Shown: positions 15,478 to 25,054 of the stretch, piece by piece | Layout: each line of letters begins with the position of its first letter | Position numbering within the stretch: the first letter of the stretch is position 1 | Assembly: GCF_001545035.1 (NCBI RefSeq) | Contig: NZ_FCOJ02000048.1 | Location: forward strand, 1 to 56,990 | Direction of reading: 5' to 3' | Length of the DNA: 56,990 nt | From: Caballeronia glebae | GTDB lineage: Bacteria > Pseudomonadota > Gammaproteobacteria > Burkholderiales > Burkholderiaceae | Made by a program: the position numbers and the translations under genes | The notes under the pieces: generated by a model | Told to the model about the DNA's origin: nothing | The model's database searches: none | What the model saw: the letters and a program-made list of their open reading frames with translations, nothing else

Positions 15478-18400
15478 TCAGTCCGCCTCCGGCGGCGATG
15501 GGTCCGCCGCCGAAGCGCCCGACGGCGCCGACGCGGAATCCGCCGCCGACGCCCGCGCAGCCGACGTAGACGACGACCACAGCCGCGACCAGCGATTGAA
15601 TCGCCGCGTATAGGAAAGATCGACGCCCTGATACGTCCCGCCATAGACCGTCACGGCCCAGAACCGCGACAGGCTCAGCGTCGCCTTGACCGCGTTGCTC
15701 GCCGATTGCAGGCCTTGCTCGTAGCCGATCACGAGCCGCTCGTTGATCGCCTTCGACAGCAGCACGACTTGCGGATCGGTCAGGCCCACTTCGCTCGATC
15801 CGACGGTGAACTCGTCCAGCCCGACCGTCTGCGCGATCTTCGCGCCGCCCTTGCTGCCGAGCAACGCGAGCGCGCTCGTCATCGCGCTCTGCTGACCGAC
15901 GTTGTTGCCCTGATCCGTGCCGTGGCCGAACAGCATCCACGAGAGCTTTTCGTTGTCGGGCACGCTCGGCTCGGAGATCAGCTTGGCGACCGGCGCCTGC
16001 ACGGTGCCCGTCACCTGCACGCCCGCCTCGACCTCCTGATTGCGCCGCATCGCGAGAATATTGAGGCCCGGATTCGCCACCGGCCCGTTGAACGTGAAGA
16101 AGCCGTTCTCGATGTTCAGCTTGCGCCCGAAGGCCGTGTACGACGAACCCGGCGTCGTCACGCGCACGTTGCCGACCGCGCGCAGCGGCATGCCCGGCGC
16201 GCTCGTCGCCGTGATGATGCCCGCGAGCCCGAGATCCGCGCCCGCGCCCTTGAAGCGAAAGCGCTGGCCGAGATTGATCTCGATGTTCGCGCGCGGCGTG
16301 AACGGCCCGACCGGCCTTTCGGTGGCGGCCGCGATCTTCTGGTTATCGCCCTTGATCGTGCCGTCGGGGCGCTCGATCACGACATCGTCGCCGAGAGAGG
16401 GCGCGGACGATTCCGGCAGATCGATGAGCGCGTGATCGACGGTGAACTTGCCATCGATCGCCATGCCGCCCTGCAAGCCCGCGTTCGCGATCGTCGCCTT
16501 GCCGGACAACATCAGCTCGCGGTCCGGCGACGCGAACAGCTCCAGCTTGTCGGCGATGATGCTCGCGGTCAGATCGGGCTGTTGCTGGTCGAGCCGCACC
16601 TTGCCGGTCGCGCGCAACGTGCCGCTTGCGCCATGAAACTCGACGCGCTGCAAGTCGACCAGATTCTCCGACAGCGCGATCCGGATGATGCCGTCCTTCA
16701 GTTGCACGCCCTGATCGACGACCGTCGCGGAAATGTTGTCGCCGGTGAGCGAGCCCGACAGATTCGGCTTCGCGACGATGCCCGCGATCACGAGCTTGAG
16801 CGCGATCCTGCCGCCGAGCAGATAGTTCGCGCCGAGCAGGCCGCCCGTAGTACGCAACTCGGGAACATTCGCGTCGATGCCGCCGGTGAGCGGCGCGTTG
16901 TCGTCGATGGTGAGCATGCCGTCGCGATTGACGAGCGGCGTATGCACGTTCGCATCGATCACGCCGATGCGGCTCGCCTGCGCGTGCAGCGTCGCGTTCA
17001 GCCGATTGCCGTTGCTGAAATCCGCGCGCGCCGAAATATCCGCGATACCGAGCGCGGACAGGCCGCGCGTGCCGTCGATCGTCACGTCGCCGGCGCGGCG
17101 CTTGACCTGCGCGTAGCCCGTCGCGGTCGCGCCGAGGGTGAAGTTCCAGTCGCCGTCGAAGACGAGATCGGTGCGGATCGGCGGCTCCTCGCCGGTCAAT
17201 ATCTGACGCACTTCGAGCAGATGCTGCACCGACAGGTTCGTGAGCGTGCCGGCCGATTGCAGGCGGCCGTTTTCCATCGCGAACGACTTCAGATTCAGCG
17301 CCGCGCCTTCCCCGACGAGCCTCGTCGCGCCGAGCACGAGACGCTTCGGACCGTAGCTCACCGAGAGCGGCGATTCGAGATTCAGCGACGGCGTGCCCTT
17401 GTTCGACAGCTTCGTGATCGAACCGTCCCAATGCGGGCCGTCGGGCGCATCGGTGAACTTGCCGTTCGCGCCGAGCGCGAGATTCACAGGCTGGCCGCGC
17501 ACCTTGCCGGCAGCGGTCATGTCGAGCGTGTGATGCGCGCGCGTGCCGTTCAGACTCGCGTCGAGATTCGCAATCTCGACGTCTTGCGTGCTCGCATCGC
17601 GCGCCTTCAACGTGAAGACGAGCGCGCCGTTCGCACCGTCGCGGATATCGGCGCGGCCTTCCGCGTGACCGAGCCGGTTCGCGCCGAACACGACGCCATC
17701 GGCCTGATAATTCGCCGCGATGTTCGGATGCGCGATCGAGCCGGTCAGATCGCCGTCCGCCTTCACCGTGCCCGCGACGCCGAAGCCGAGCCGTTCGAGC
17801 GCGGGCGCATCGACCTTGAAGCGCAACCGGTCGCCGGGCGCGCCGAAACTGCCGTTCAGATCGACGTTATTGCCTGCCACCGACAGCGTCGCCTTGCTCG
17901 GCAACAGGCGCGTGCCCGCGACTTGCACGGTGCCCTCGCCCGTCAGCGGCAAATTGTCGTACATGCTGTCGGTGAGCTTGAAGGTCGCCTTGGCCGTGAG
18001 CGTCGGCGCGAGTTGCCCCGATGCGGCCAGCGTGCCGTTCACGCGCGCCTGCACGACGCGCGGCGGCGCGGCCGGCTTGCTCGCCGCCTTTGCGCCCTTC
18101 TTCACCGGCGCGGACTTTTGCGCGATCAACTGCTGTTGCAGCAGCAGCGGATTGAAATCGACGATCTTCGCCTTCAAGTCGTAGCTCGAATTCGCGTCCT
18201 TCTTCAGCACGCCGCTCGCTTCGACGCGGCCCGGGCCGACGGTGAGCTTCACGTCGTCGAGCGTGGTCGCTTTCGGATCGAGCTTCACTTTAGCCTGCGC
18301 GCGGATCGCGGCTTTCGGATCGTTCAGGTCGGCTGCGATGCGCTGCGTGTCGCCATCCAATTCGATGCCGATAGGCCCGGCGAAATCGGTCGGGCGCAGC

Positions 18401-19620
18401 GTCGGCTCGATTGCGTTCAGATCGAGCTTCGCCACTTTCAGGTCGAACTTGCCCTTCCCGCCCGCGAGCGTGCCGCCGCCCGTCACGGTCGCGTTCTTCA
18501 GGAGCCGCACGTCGAGATCGGTGATGCTTTGCGCCGACGCGTCGAGCCGCACGTTGGCGTGCGCGTCGATGAGCGGCAACAGCTTTTTGTCGATGGAGCC
18601 GGGCTTCGCGTTCACGATCGACACCGGCCCGCTCACGACGAACGCCTTCGGGTCCGCGTCGGCGACAGGCTTCACCTCGGCGCGCACCGCGAGATCGGCC
18701 TCGGGCGCGCTCGGGCTGAAGGCCTGCGGATTCACGTGATCGAACGTGACGAGCGCGGATTTGAGCGGCACGTCGGCGAACGGCAGCGCCTCGACATGCG
18801 CCTTTCCGTTGAGCTTCATGCCGCTCGCGTCGACATCCGCGATGAGGTCTTCGAGCGATCCGGAGAGCCGCGCGTTCACGTTCACCGTTTCGTTGGCGAC
18901 CTTGCCGGCATAGCCCGCGTCGCCGGAAAGCGGAAACGGTCGCGCGCCGCCATCGAGCTTCGCCGAGGCCGTCACGGCGCCGAACGGCGTGTCGAGCCGC
19001 TGGACCGTCGCTTCGTGATGCTGACCGTCGCTTCGGCCATTGAAGAGCAGATGCGAGAATTCGGTCGTCGTGGCGCCCTGATGCAGGCGCAGTTTCCCGA
19101 CGGAGAGATCGTTGATCGCGAGTTGAATCGGAATGCGCAGGTCCTTCGGCAGTTCCGTTTTCGTGCTCGGCTCGTTCGACGGCGCAATGCGCGCATCGAT
19201 CGTCCCGACGTGCAGATAGTCGATCGTGAAGCGCAGCGGATCGCGCGTGAGCGCCCAGCGGCCCGACGCGCTGTCGACCGCGATGTCCGTGCCCTTGCCG
19301 TCTTTCCAGCGCACGTCGCGCAGTTGCAGGCCGGTCGCGATCGCGCCGCCGTCGAGCTTGCCGCTCAGTTGCCCTTTGAGCAGCGAAGTGGCCGCGTTCC
19401 ACGCGTAGCGCGTGCCGCGTTCGGTCGTCAGCACGTAGAGAACCGTGCCGACGGCGATCCCGGCGATCAACACGACGACGAGCGCGAGCACGCCGATCCA
19501 GCGCGCGAGACGGCGCCAGCCGCTTCTGCGCGGCGGCGTTTTCTTCGCGCCGCCGTCATCGCCGCCAGCGTTGCCGGGCGGCGGTGTTTCAGCGTCCGCT
19601 TGCTTGGTCGGTTCCGTCAT
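15478..19620 (-). CDS. tamB: Translocation and assembly module inner-membrane protein TamB
   Basis: A 1380-residue AsmA/TamB-superfamily protein that spans the periplasm and works with TamA; proposed roles are outer-membrane protein assembly and phospholipid transport. A Pro-rich cytoplasmic tail is followed by one transmembrane helix (VLALVVVLIAGIAVGTVLYV, about residues 44-64) and a long repetitive beta-rich region. The C-terminal DUF490/TamB domain includes LNIENGFFTFNGPV and the end ...VYGGTYQGVDLSYTRRF, typical of Tam proteins. Its start lies 34 bases downstream of the tamA stop, so the two form an operon. Confidence 0.93.
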   Translation of the reverse strand: MTEPTKQADAETPPPGNAGGDDGGAKKTPPRRSGWRRLARWIGVLALVVVLIAGIAVGTVLYVLTTERGTRYAWNAATSLLKGQLSGKLDGGAIATGLQLRDVRWKDGKGTDIAVDSASGRWALTRDPLRFTIDYLHVGTIDARIAPSNEPSTKTELPKDLRIPIQLAINDLSVGKLRLHQGATTTEFSHLLFNGRSDGQHHEATVQRLDTPFGAVTASAKLDGGARPFPLSGDAGYAGKVANETVNVNARLSGSLEDLIADVDASGMKLNGKAHVEALPFADVPLKSALVTFDHVNPQAFSPSAPEADLAVRAEVKPVADADPKAFVVSGPVSIVNAKPGSIDKKLLPLIDAHANVRLDASAQSITDLDVRLLKNATVTGGGTLAGGKGKFDLKVAKLDLNAIEPTLRPTDFAGPIGIELDGDTQRIAADLNDPKAAIRAQAKVKLDPKATTLDDVKLTVGPGRVEASGVLKKDANSSYDLKAKIVDFNPLLLQQQLIAQKSAPVKKGAKAASKPAAPPRVVQARVNGTLAASGQLAPTLTAKATFKLTDSMYDNLPLTGEGTVQVAGTRLLPSKATLSVAGNNVDLNGSFGAPGDRLRFKVDAPALERLGFGVAGTVKADGDLTGSIAHPNIAANYQADGVVFGANRLGHAEGRADIRDGANGALVFTLKARDASTQDVEIANLDASLNGTRAHHTLDMTAAGKVRGQPVNLALGANGKFTDAPDGPHWDGSITKLSNKGTPSLNLESPLSVSYGPKRLVLGATRLVGEGAALNLKSFAMENGRLQSAGTLTNLSVQHLLEVRQILTGEEPPIRTDLVFDGDWNFTLGATATGYAQVKRRAGDVTIDGTRGLSALGIADISARADFSNGNRLNATLHAQASRIGVIDANVHTPLVNRDGMLTIDDNAPLTGGIDANVPELRTTGGLLGANYLLGGRIALKLVIAGIVAKPNLSGSLTGDNISATVVDQGVQLKDGIIRIALSENLVDLQRVEFHGASGTLRATGKVRLDQQQPDLTASIIADKLELFASPDRELMLSGKATIANAGLQGGMAIDGKFTVDHALIDLPESSAPSLGDDVVIERPDGTIKGDNQKIAAATERPVGPFTPRANIEINLGQRFRFKGAGADLGLAGIITATSAPGMPLRAVGNVRVTTPGSSYTAFGRKLNIENGFFTFNGPVANPGLNILAMRRNQEVEAGVQVTGTVQAPVAKLISEPSVPDNEKLSWMLFGHGTDQGNNVGQQSAMTSALALLGSKGGAKIAQTVGLDEFTVGSSEVGLTDPQVVLLSKAINERLVIGYEQGLQSASNAVKATLSLSRFWAVTVYGGTYQGVDLSYTRRFNRWSRLWSSSTSAARASAADSASAPSGASAADPSPPEAD

Positions 19621-19654
19621 GCCAATTCAATTCCCTTCATCGTTCTCACGCGCA

Positions 19655-21388
19655 TCAGAACGCGACGCCGAGCGTCAGATACGGTTTGATGCTTTTGTTC
19701 TTCAGTCCGTATGCCAGATCGACGTTGACCGGGCCGACCGGACTGCGCCAGCGCGCACCGATGCCCACGCCCGGCTGGAACACGCGCTCGGCCCAGGTGT
19801 CGGTGGCGGTGCCGATGTCGAAGAACACCGCGCCACCCCAGTCGTGCGTGAACCAGTGCTGATATTCGCTGCTGCCCGTCACCATATATTTGGTCGGCAG
19901 GATCGAACCGGCCACATTGTTGCCGATGCTCAGATAGCTATAGCCGCGCACCGAGTTCGCGCCGCCCGCGCGGAACAGCAGCGACGCCGGCACGCCGCTC
20001 GACGGCCCGCTCGTGAACACGCCGCCGAACTCCGCGCGGAACACGAGCAGATCGTTCTTGCCGAGCGGCACATATTGCTGCGCGTTGGTGTACAGGCGCG
20101 CGAAGGTCTGATCGGTCATCACGCCCTTCACGGCGAACCCCGCCTCCGCGCGGATGATGTTGCCGCGGCGCGGGAACAGCGGATCGTCGACATCGCGGCG
20201 CACCCAGGTCCAGGCGGGCACGAGCGCGCGCGCCGTCGAAGGATTCGGCTCGTTCTGCGTCAGGCGATCGTCGAAGAAAGTGAGCGAATACATCGTGTCG
20301 ATGTTCTGACGCGAGCGCGAGCGCTGCACGCCGACGCGCGCGCTGTAAATCTTCGTGCTCGACACATCGGTGATCGTGTACGAGCCGAACACGACGTTGA
20401 TCCAGCCGCTCGAATCCGGCGGCATCGCGAGTTGCACGCGGCCGTATTGCTGCGTCTGATCGAGCCGCCCGGAAATCGTGAATGGATAAGCCGCGCCGAA
20501 CGTATCGAGATAGCTGTACGCGCCCTGAATGTGAAAACCCGTGTCGGTTGCGTAACCCACGCCGTAGCGGATGCTGTTGTACGGATACTCGCTCACCTTC
20601 ACGTGCAGCGGCGTCTCGATCGGCTTGTTGACGTCGCTGTCCGTGTCGATGGCCACGCTCGCGTAATACGGCGTGTTCTGGATCTGGCGCTGCAATTCGT
20701 TCAGGCGCGCGACGCTGTAGATCTCGCCTTCGCGGATCGGATTCACGTGATCGATGATCCACGCGGGATAGCGTTTCGGGCCGCTCACATCGAGTTTGCC
20801 GAGCGTGAAGGTCGGGCCGCTGTCGAAAGTCACGGAGAGATCGGCCAGATGCGCGCGCGGATTGATGCGCGCCTGCGAGCGCACGATCTTCGCGCCGAGA
20901 TAGCGCTTCGCCTGCAGCGCTCTGAGCGCGCCGTTCTTCGCGTCGTCCCAGCCGCTTTGCGTGAAAGGATCGCCTTCGTTGACCGAGAACGCGAAACGCG
21001 CCGCGTTCTCCTGCACGCGGTCTTCGGTCGTCACCGCGCCCGTGAAATTCAGTTGCACCGAGGCAATCGTCGTGCGCGGGCCGGGATCGACGCTCACCTT
21101 GACCTCGCGCTTGTCGTCGACGGTCGTAACGTCCGTGCGCACGACGGGCGTGAAATAACCTTCGGTCGCGACAAGATCACGCACGTCCTTCGGCGTCGCG
21201 GTGACGAGAAACTGGAACTGATCGTCGCTCACGTCATCGCGCCTGGCGAAGCGTGAGAGATCGAGGTTGTCTTTCAACAGCTTTTTGACACTGCGCGGCG
21301 CATCGATGTCGACGTCGTACTTGGCGCAAGCGGGCGCGGCGAAGCCTAACGCGATCAACGCGAAGATCAATGCCGGCCAGCGGCTCAT
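19655..21388 (-). CDS. tamA: Translocation and assembly module outer-membrane protein TamA
   Basis: A 577-residue Omp85-family protein, the usual TamA size. A signal peptide (about residues 1-22, ending APACA) is followed by three POTRA domains (about 25-270) and a 16-strand barrel with the Omp85 signature GGANSVRGYSY and a C-terminal strand ending ...LTLGVAF with the expected phenylalanine. The ATG at 21388 is chosen because it begins directly with a signal peptide; longer in-frame starts up to 21502 add an Arg-rich tail and no ribosome site. Confidence 0.93.
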   Translation of the reverse strand: MSRWPALIFALIALGFAAPACAKYDVDIDAPRSVKKLLKDNLDLSRFARRDDVSDDQFQFLVTATPKDVRDLVATEGYFTPVVRTDVTTVDDKREVKVSVDPGPRTTIASVQLNFTGAVTTEDRVQENAARFAFSVNEGDPFTQSGWDDAKNGALRALQAKRYLGAKIVRSQARINPRAHLADLSVTFDSGPTFTLGKLDVSGPKRYPAWIIDHVNPIREGEIYSVARLNELQRQIQNTPYYASVAIDTDSDVNKPIETPLHVKVSEYPYNSIRYGVGYATDTGFHIQGAYSYLDTFGAAYPFTISGRLDQTQQYGRVQLAMPPDSSGWINVVFGSYTITDVSSTKIYSARVGVQRSRSRQNIDTMYSLTFFDDRLTQNEPNPSTARALVPAWTWVRRDVDDPLFPRRGNIIRAEAGFAVKGVMTDQTFARLYTNAQQYVPLGKNDLLVFRAEFGGVFTSGPSSGVPASLLFRAGGANSVRGYSYLSIGNNVAGSILPTKYMVTGSSEYQHWFTHDWGGAVFFDIGTATDTWAERVFQPGVGIGARWRSPVGPVNVDLAYGLKNKSIKPYLTLGVAF

Positions 21389-21790
21389 GCCACGCGGCTT
21401 CACGCGCCACGCGCGCAGCGGATCAAACGAACGGCCCGCCAAACGTGACCTCCGGCATCGGGATACAGTGGAATCGAAAGGTAAAAGTTGCAGCCGACGC
21501 AATCGGACGCAGGCGCTATTTCACCACATCGGCATGCGCGCACGCCGCAAAAGCGGCCGTCTCGCGCCGGACGTGCGCCTTTGGACGGCTTCGCGCCGCG
21601 CGGGTTCCGCGAAACCTGCACGCGCGTGCGCCTTTGGAGCCGAAACAGCGACGCGCCGATATGCGTTGCGGCCGCACGCTTGCGGTAAAATCGCCGGCAC
21701 AGGCAAAATCACACGCGCAACGCAGACTGCCGCGTTCGCCGACATCGTCACACAGAGGCGCGCGCCTCGACCCCCAACGGAAGCCGGATC
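21389..21790. other. 402-base spacer between divergent tamA and DUF3460 genes
   Basis: No convincing gene. It contains a 14-bp direct repeat CGTGCGCCTTTGGA at 21572-21585 and 21625-21638, and a TAAAAT -10 element at 21686-21691 pointing right. The tamA promoter should also lie here but I could not fix it. Confidence 0.5.
21686..21691 (+). promoter_or_regulatory. Candidate -10 box of the DUF3460-scpA-panC-panD run
   Basis: TAAAAT in GCGGTAAAATCGCC, 100 bases upstream of the DUF3460 start. Confidence 0.45.
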
Positions 21791-21976
21791 ATGTATCAGT
21801 CGGATATCACCCAGTTCATCAATCAGTTGAAAGAGCAAAAGCCCTCGCTGGAAGAAGAACAGCGCCGCGGCCGCGCGCTTCTGTGGGACAAGCAGCCGGT
21901 CGACCTCGACGAGCGCAGCAAGCAACAGCAATCGCGCGTGAACCAGACGCCCTACGTCTATTACCAGAACTTCTGA
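21791..21976 (+). CDS. DUF3460 family small protein
   Basis: A 61-residue protein of unknown function recognised by its sequence: MYQSDITQFINQLKEQ at the start and VNQTPYVYYQNF at the end, a betaproteobacterial family. It is charged, lacks a signal peptide or membrane segment, and its centre (LEEEQRRGRALLWDK) is probably helical. It is the first gene of a run with scpA, panC and panD, which is a conserved neighbourhood in Burkholderiales as far as I know. GGAAG precedes the ATG. Confidence 0.85.
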   Translation: MYQSDITQFINQLKEQKPSLEEEQRRGRALLWDKQPVDLDERSKQQQSRVNQTPYVYYQNF

Positions 21977-22062
21977 ACGTGAGCGCAGCCGGCCGCGAGC
22001 CGCAATCGTCCGCGCATTCGCCGACTGAGCCGAAGCACGACGAAGCAAGGGAGGACCGCGCC

Positions 22063-22890
22063 GTGGCGCTCGTCACGCCCGCAACCGACTCGACGCCCGA
22101 CACCATCGACGGCGTCGCGTTCGCGCATCTGTACGGCGAGCCGCTGTGGAAGCTGCCCACCGATCTGTACATCCCGCCCGACGCGCTCGAAATCTTTCTC
22201 GAAGCCTTCGAAGGCCCGCTCGACCTGCTGCTCTACCTCATCCGCAAGCAGAACTTCAACGTGCTCGACATTCCGATGGCGGATGTCACCGCGCAGTATC
22301 TCGGCTACGTCGACCAGATCCGCGAATCGAATCTGGAACTCGCGTCGGAATATCTGCTGATGGCCGCGATGCTGATCGAGATCAAGTCGCGCATGCTGCT
22401 GCCGGTCAGGAAGGCGGACACCGGCGAGGAAGCCGAAGATCCGCGCGCCGAACTCGTGCGGCGCCTGCTCGAATACGAGCAGATGAAACTCGCCGCGCAG
22501 AGGATCGACCAGTTGCCGCAGCTCGGCCGCGACTTTCTGCGCGCGGACATCTATATCGAACAGTCGGCCGAGCAGCGCTTCCCCGACGTCGACATGAACG
22601 ATCTGCGCGCTGCGTGGGCCGACGTCATCAAGCGCGCGAAGCTCGTTCAGCATCACAAGATCACGCGCGAGGAGCTTTCGGTGCGCGAGCACATGAGCGT
22701 GATCCTGCGGCGTCTGCAGAGCGCGCGCTTCATGGAGTTCACGGAACTCTTCGACACCACGCGCGGCGTGCCGGTCGTCATCGTGAACTTCATCGCGATG
22801 CTGGAGCTGTCGCGCGAATCGCTGATCGAAATCACGCAGGCGGAACCCTTCGCGCCGATCTACGTGCGGCTCGCGTATTCTCCCGACTAG
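22063..22890 (+). CDS. scpA: Segregation and condensation protein A, GTG start
   Basis: The kleisin subunit of the SMC-ScpAB complex, which organises and segregates the chromosome. The 275 residues show FEGPLDLLLYLIRKQNFNVLDIPMADVTAQYL in pieces: FEGPLDLLLYLI is the diagnostic N-terminal SMC-binding motif, and REELSVREHMSVILRRL and ARFMEFTELF mark the C-terminal winged helix. The GTG at 22063 is favoured because AAGGGAGG lies 8 bases upstream. A GTG at 21979, two bases after the DUF3460 stop, would add 28 residues without a ribosome site. The ScpB partner is not in the window. Confidence 0.92.
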   Translation: MALVTPATDSTPDTIDGVAFAHLYGEPLWKLPTDLYIPPDALEIFLEAFEGPLDLLLYLIRKQNFNVLDIPMADVTAQYLGYVDQIRESNLELASEYLLMAAMLIEIKSRMLLPVRKADTGEEAEDPRAELVRRLLEYEQMKLAAQRIDQLPQLGRDFLRADIYIEQSAEQRFPDVDMNDLRAAWADVIKRAKLVQHHKITREELSVREHMSVILRRLQSARFMEFTELFDTTRGVPVVIVNFIAMLELSRESLIEITQAEPFAPIYVRLAYSPD

Positions 22891-22950
22891 TTTTTCTTAC
22901 CCTTTCCGCGTGGCGGCAAGACCGGCCGCTCGACAGGAGACACCCGCTCG

Positions 22951-23784
22951 ATGAAAGTCATCAGCTCCATCCATGAACTGCGCGACCAGTTGCGCGGCCA
23001 GAACCGAACCGCCTTCGTCCCGACGATGGGCAACCTCCACGAAGGCCATCTCTCGCTCATGCGCCTCGCGCGCCAGCATGGCGACCCCGTGGTCGCGAGC
23101 ATCTTCGTGAATCGTCTGCAGTTCGGCCCGAACGAGGACTTCGAGAAATATCCGCGCACGCTGCAGGACGACATCGAAAAGCTGCAAAGCGAGAACGTCT
23201 ACGTGCTGTTCGCGCCGACCGAGCAGGACATGTATCCGCAGCCGCAGGAGTATCGCGTGCATCCGCCGCACAATCTCGGCGACATTCTCGAAGGCGAATT
23301 CCGCCCCGGTTTCTTCACGGGCGTGTGCACCGTCGTCATGAAGCTGATGTCGTGCGTGCAGCCGCGCGTCGCGGTGTTCGGCAAGAAGGACTATCAGCAG
23401 TTGATGATCGTGCGCGCCATGTGCAACCAGTTCGCGCTGCCGACGGAAATCATCGCGGCGGAAACCGTGCGCGACGAAGACGGACTCGCGCTGTCGTCGC
23501 GCAACCGGTTCCTCTCGGCCGACGAGCGCGCCGAAGCGCCGCACCTGGCCGCCGCGTTGCAGCGCGTGCGGGAAGCCGTGCTCTCGGGCAACCGCGATAT
23601 CGCCGCGCTCGAACGCGACGCGATGAACGCGCTCGCCGAGCGCGGCTGGAAGCCCGACTACATCAGCGTGCGCAAGCGCTCGAACCTGATCGCGCCGGAC
23701 GCCGGCGAGACGGACGCGCCGCTCGTCGTGGTCGCGGCGGCCAAGCTCGGCGCGACGCGTCTCATCGACAATCTGGAAATCTGA
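22951..23784 (+). CDS. panC: Pantothenate synthetase
   Basis: This enzyme joins pantoate and beta-alanine with ATP to give pantothenate, the coenzyme A precursor. The 277 residues carry PTMGNLHEGH with the nucleotide-binding HxGH at about 30-33, FGKKDYQQL near residue 148, and the KMSKS-like SSRN. AGGAG lies upstream of the ATG. panD, which makes the beta-alanine substrate, begins 14 bases after the stop, so the two genes supply consecutive steps. Confidence 0.97.
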   Translation: MKVISSIHELRDQLRGQNRTAFVPTMGNLHEGHLSLMRLARQHGDPVVASIFVNRLQFGPNEDFEKYPRTLQDDIEKLQSENVYVLFAPTEQDMYPQPQEYRVHPPHNLGDILEGEFRPGFFTGVCTVVMKLMSCVQPRVAVFGKKDYQQLMIVRAMCNQFALPTEIIAAETVRDEDGLALSSRNRFLSADERAEAPHLAAALQRVREAVLSGNRDIAALERDAMNALAERGWKPDYISVRKRSNLIAPDAGETDAPLVVVAAAKLGATRLIDNLEI

Positions 23785-23798
23785 AGGAAGGAAGCATC

Positions 23799-24185
23799 AT
23801 GCAGCGCACCCTGCTGAAATCGAAGATTCACCGCGCAACGGTCACGCATTGCGAATTGCATTACGAAGGCTCGTGCGCGATCGACGAAGACCTGCTCGAC
23901 GCCGCGAACCTGATGGAAAACGAGCAGATCGACATCTGGAACGTGAACAACGGCGAGCGCCTGACCACCTACGCGATCAAGGGCGAGCGCGGCAGCGGCA
24001 TGATTTCGCTGAACGGCTCGGCCGCGCGCCGCGCGCAACTCGGCGATCTCGTGATCATCGCGGCGTTCGCGCAGGTCGACGAGCAAGAGATCAAGGCGGG
24101 CTGGAAGCCGAACCTCGTTTTCGTCGACGACGGCAATCGCATCAAGGGCAACCGCGATCACGTGCCGACGCAGAACTGGACCTGA
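23799..24185 (+). CDS. panD: Aspartate 1-decarboxylase
   Basis: A pyruvoyl enzyme that decarboxylates aspartate to beta-alanine. The 128-residue proenzyme is self-cleaved between Gly24 and Ser25 (HYEGSCAID), both present, and Ser25 becomes the pyruvoyl group. ERGSGMISLNGAAAR-type sequence (GSGMISLNGSAARRAQ) is standard for the family. A strong AAGGAAGG ribosome site precedes the ATG at 23799. Last gene of the scpA-pan run, followed by a terminator. Confidence 0.96.
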   Translation: MQRTLLKSKIHRATVTHCELHYEGSCAIDEDLLDAANLMENEQIDIWNVNNGERLTTYAIKGERGSGMISLNGSAARRAQLGDLVIIAAFAQVDEQEIKAGWKPNLVFVDDGNRIKGNRDHVPTQNWT

Positions 24186-24218
24186 ACTGGGCTGATTCCC
24201 GCGCGTTTTTAGTCCGAT

Positions 24219-24253
24219 AAAACCGGCGATTCCTCAACGGACGCCGGTTTTTT
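24219..24253. terminator. Bidirectional terminator between panD and parA-like gene
   Basis: AAAACCGGCG (24219-24228) pairs perfectly with CGCCGGTTTT (24242-24251), with a 13-nt loop. T tracts lie on both strands (TTTTTT on plus at 24248-24253, TTTT on minus). The stop codon of the parA-like gene begins in the plus T tract. Confidence 0.9.
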
Positions 24254-24879
24254 CATTTCTTCGACACCCATTCGATGATCGGCTCCCACTGCTCCAGATC
24301 CTTTTCGACGCGGCTCTTCGCCACGTCCCAGATCGTGAGGCCGTGAGCGGCGAGCTGCACGTAATTCTGCGTATCGCGCAAAAAGCCGAGCACGGGCAGA
24401 TCCAGTCCTTCCACAAAACGATGCAGTTGTTCGGCCGAGCGCGTGCGCGCATCGACGCGCATGCCGACCACGCCCACCTGAATCGCGCCCTTCCTCACCG
24501 CCTTTTCCTTCGCCAGCCTGGTGAGAAAGTCCTGCGTCGCGAGGATGTCGAACATCGACGGCTGCAGCGGCACGATCACTTTGTCCGCCAGTTCCAGCGC
24601 GAGCGAAAGGCGATTGCCGTGCACGCCGGCGGGCGTATCGACGACGGCTTTCTCCAGACCTTTGGGCGGCTTCGCGGGAGAATCGACGTCGATGGACCAT
24701 TCCTCGATCTTCGGCAGCGTGTCGGCGCGCAGCGTAAGCCACGCGTGCGACGAGCGCTGTTTGTCGAGATCGGCGAGCGCGATCCATTCGCCTTGCGCCG
24801 CGAAATACCCGGCCAGATTGGTTGCGAGCGTACTTTTGCCGACGCCGCCTTTAGGGTTTGCCACCACGATCACGGTCAT
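24253..24879 (-). CDS. Orphan ParA/MinD-family ATPase
   Basis: A 208-residue P-loop ATPase. The deviant Walker A motif KGGVGKST lies at 10-17, with DLDKQRSS (Walker A' region) and VVDTPAGVHG (Walker B/switch) following. It lacks the N-terminal DNA-binding domain of plasmid ParA, and there is no parB, parS-like array or minC/E beside it. Such orphan ParA proteins position cargoes such as chemoreceptors or microcompartments; the cargo here is unknown. The gene stands alone between a terminator and a divergent thioesterase gene. Confidence 0.85.
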   Translation of the reverse strand: MTVIVVANPKGGVGKSTLATNLAGYFAAQGEWIALADLDKQRSSHAWLTLRADTLPKIEEWSIDVDSPAKPPKGLEKAVVDTPAGVHGNRLSLALELADKVIVPLQPSMFDILATQDFLTRLAKEKAVRKGAIQVGVVGMRVDARTRSAEQLHRFVEGLDLPVLGFLRDTQNYVQLAAHGLTIWDVAKSRVEKDLEQWEPIIEWVSKK

Positions 24880-25054
24880 GAAGTGTCCTGGATTTTGTTG
24901 GGCGCGCGCTCGCGCATCGAGGCGCGGCGCACGATTTCGTCTTTACGGGAACAGATGCATGATTCGAGCGTTGATATTATCGGCAAAACGCGCGCGGCCG
25001 GCATCTATCCCGAACGGCCGTACGACTTCCTCCATTCCATCCGACTGAACGCCC

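Noticed and set aside
15472..19689. A 1405-codon open frame on the plus strand opposite tamB
   Set aside because: Its product is extremely rich in Arg, His and Asp with no recognisable domain. It arises because tamB codons with G or C at the third base leave few stops on the opposite strand. tamB has clear family motifs and a partner gene.
21370..22062. N-terminal extension of ScpA through the DUF3460 gene
   Set aside because: The upstream frame overlaps the DUF3460 gene in another frame, is Arg/Ala-rich, and a strong ribosome site marks GTG 22063.
24186..24252. Attenuator or small RNA after panD
   Set aside because: The hairpin is a simple bidirectional terminator between convergent genes with T tracts on both sides.
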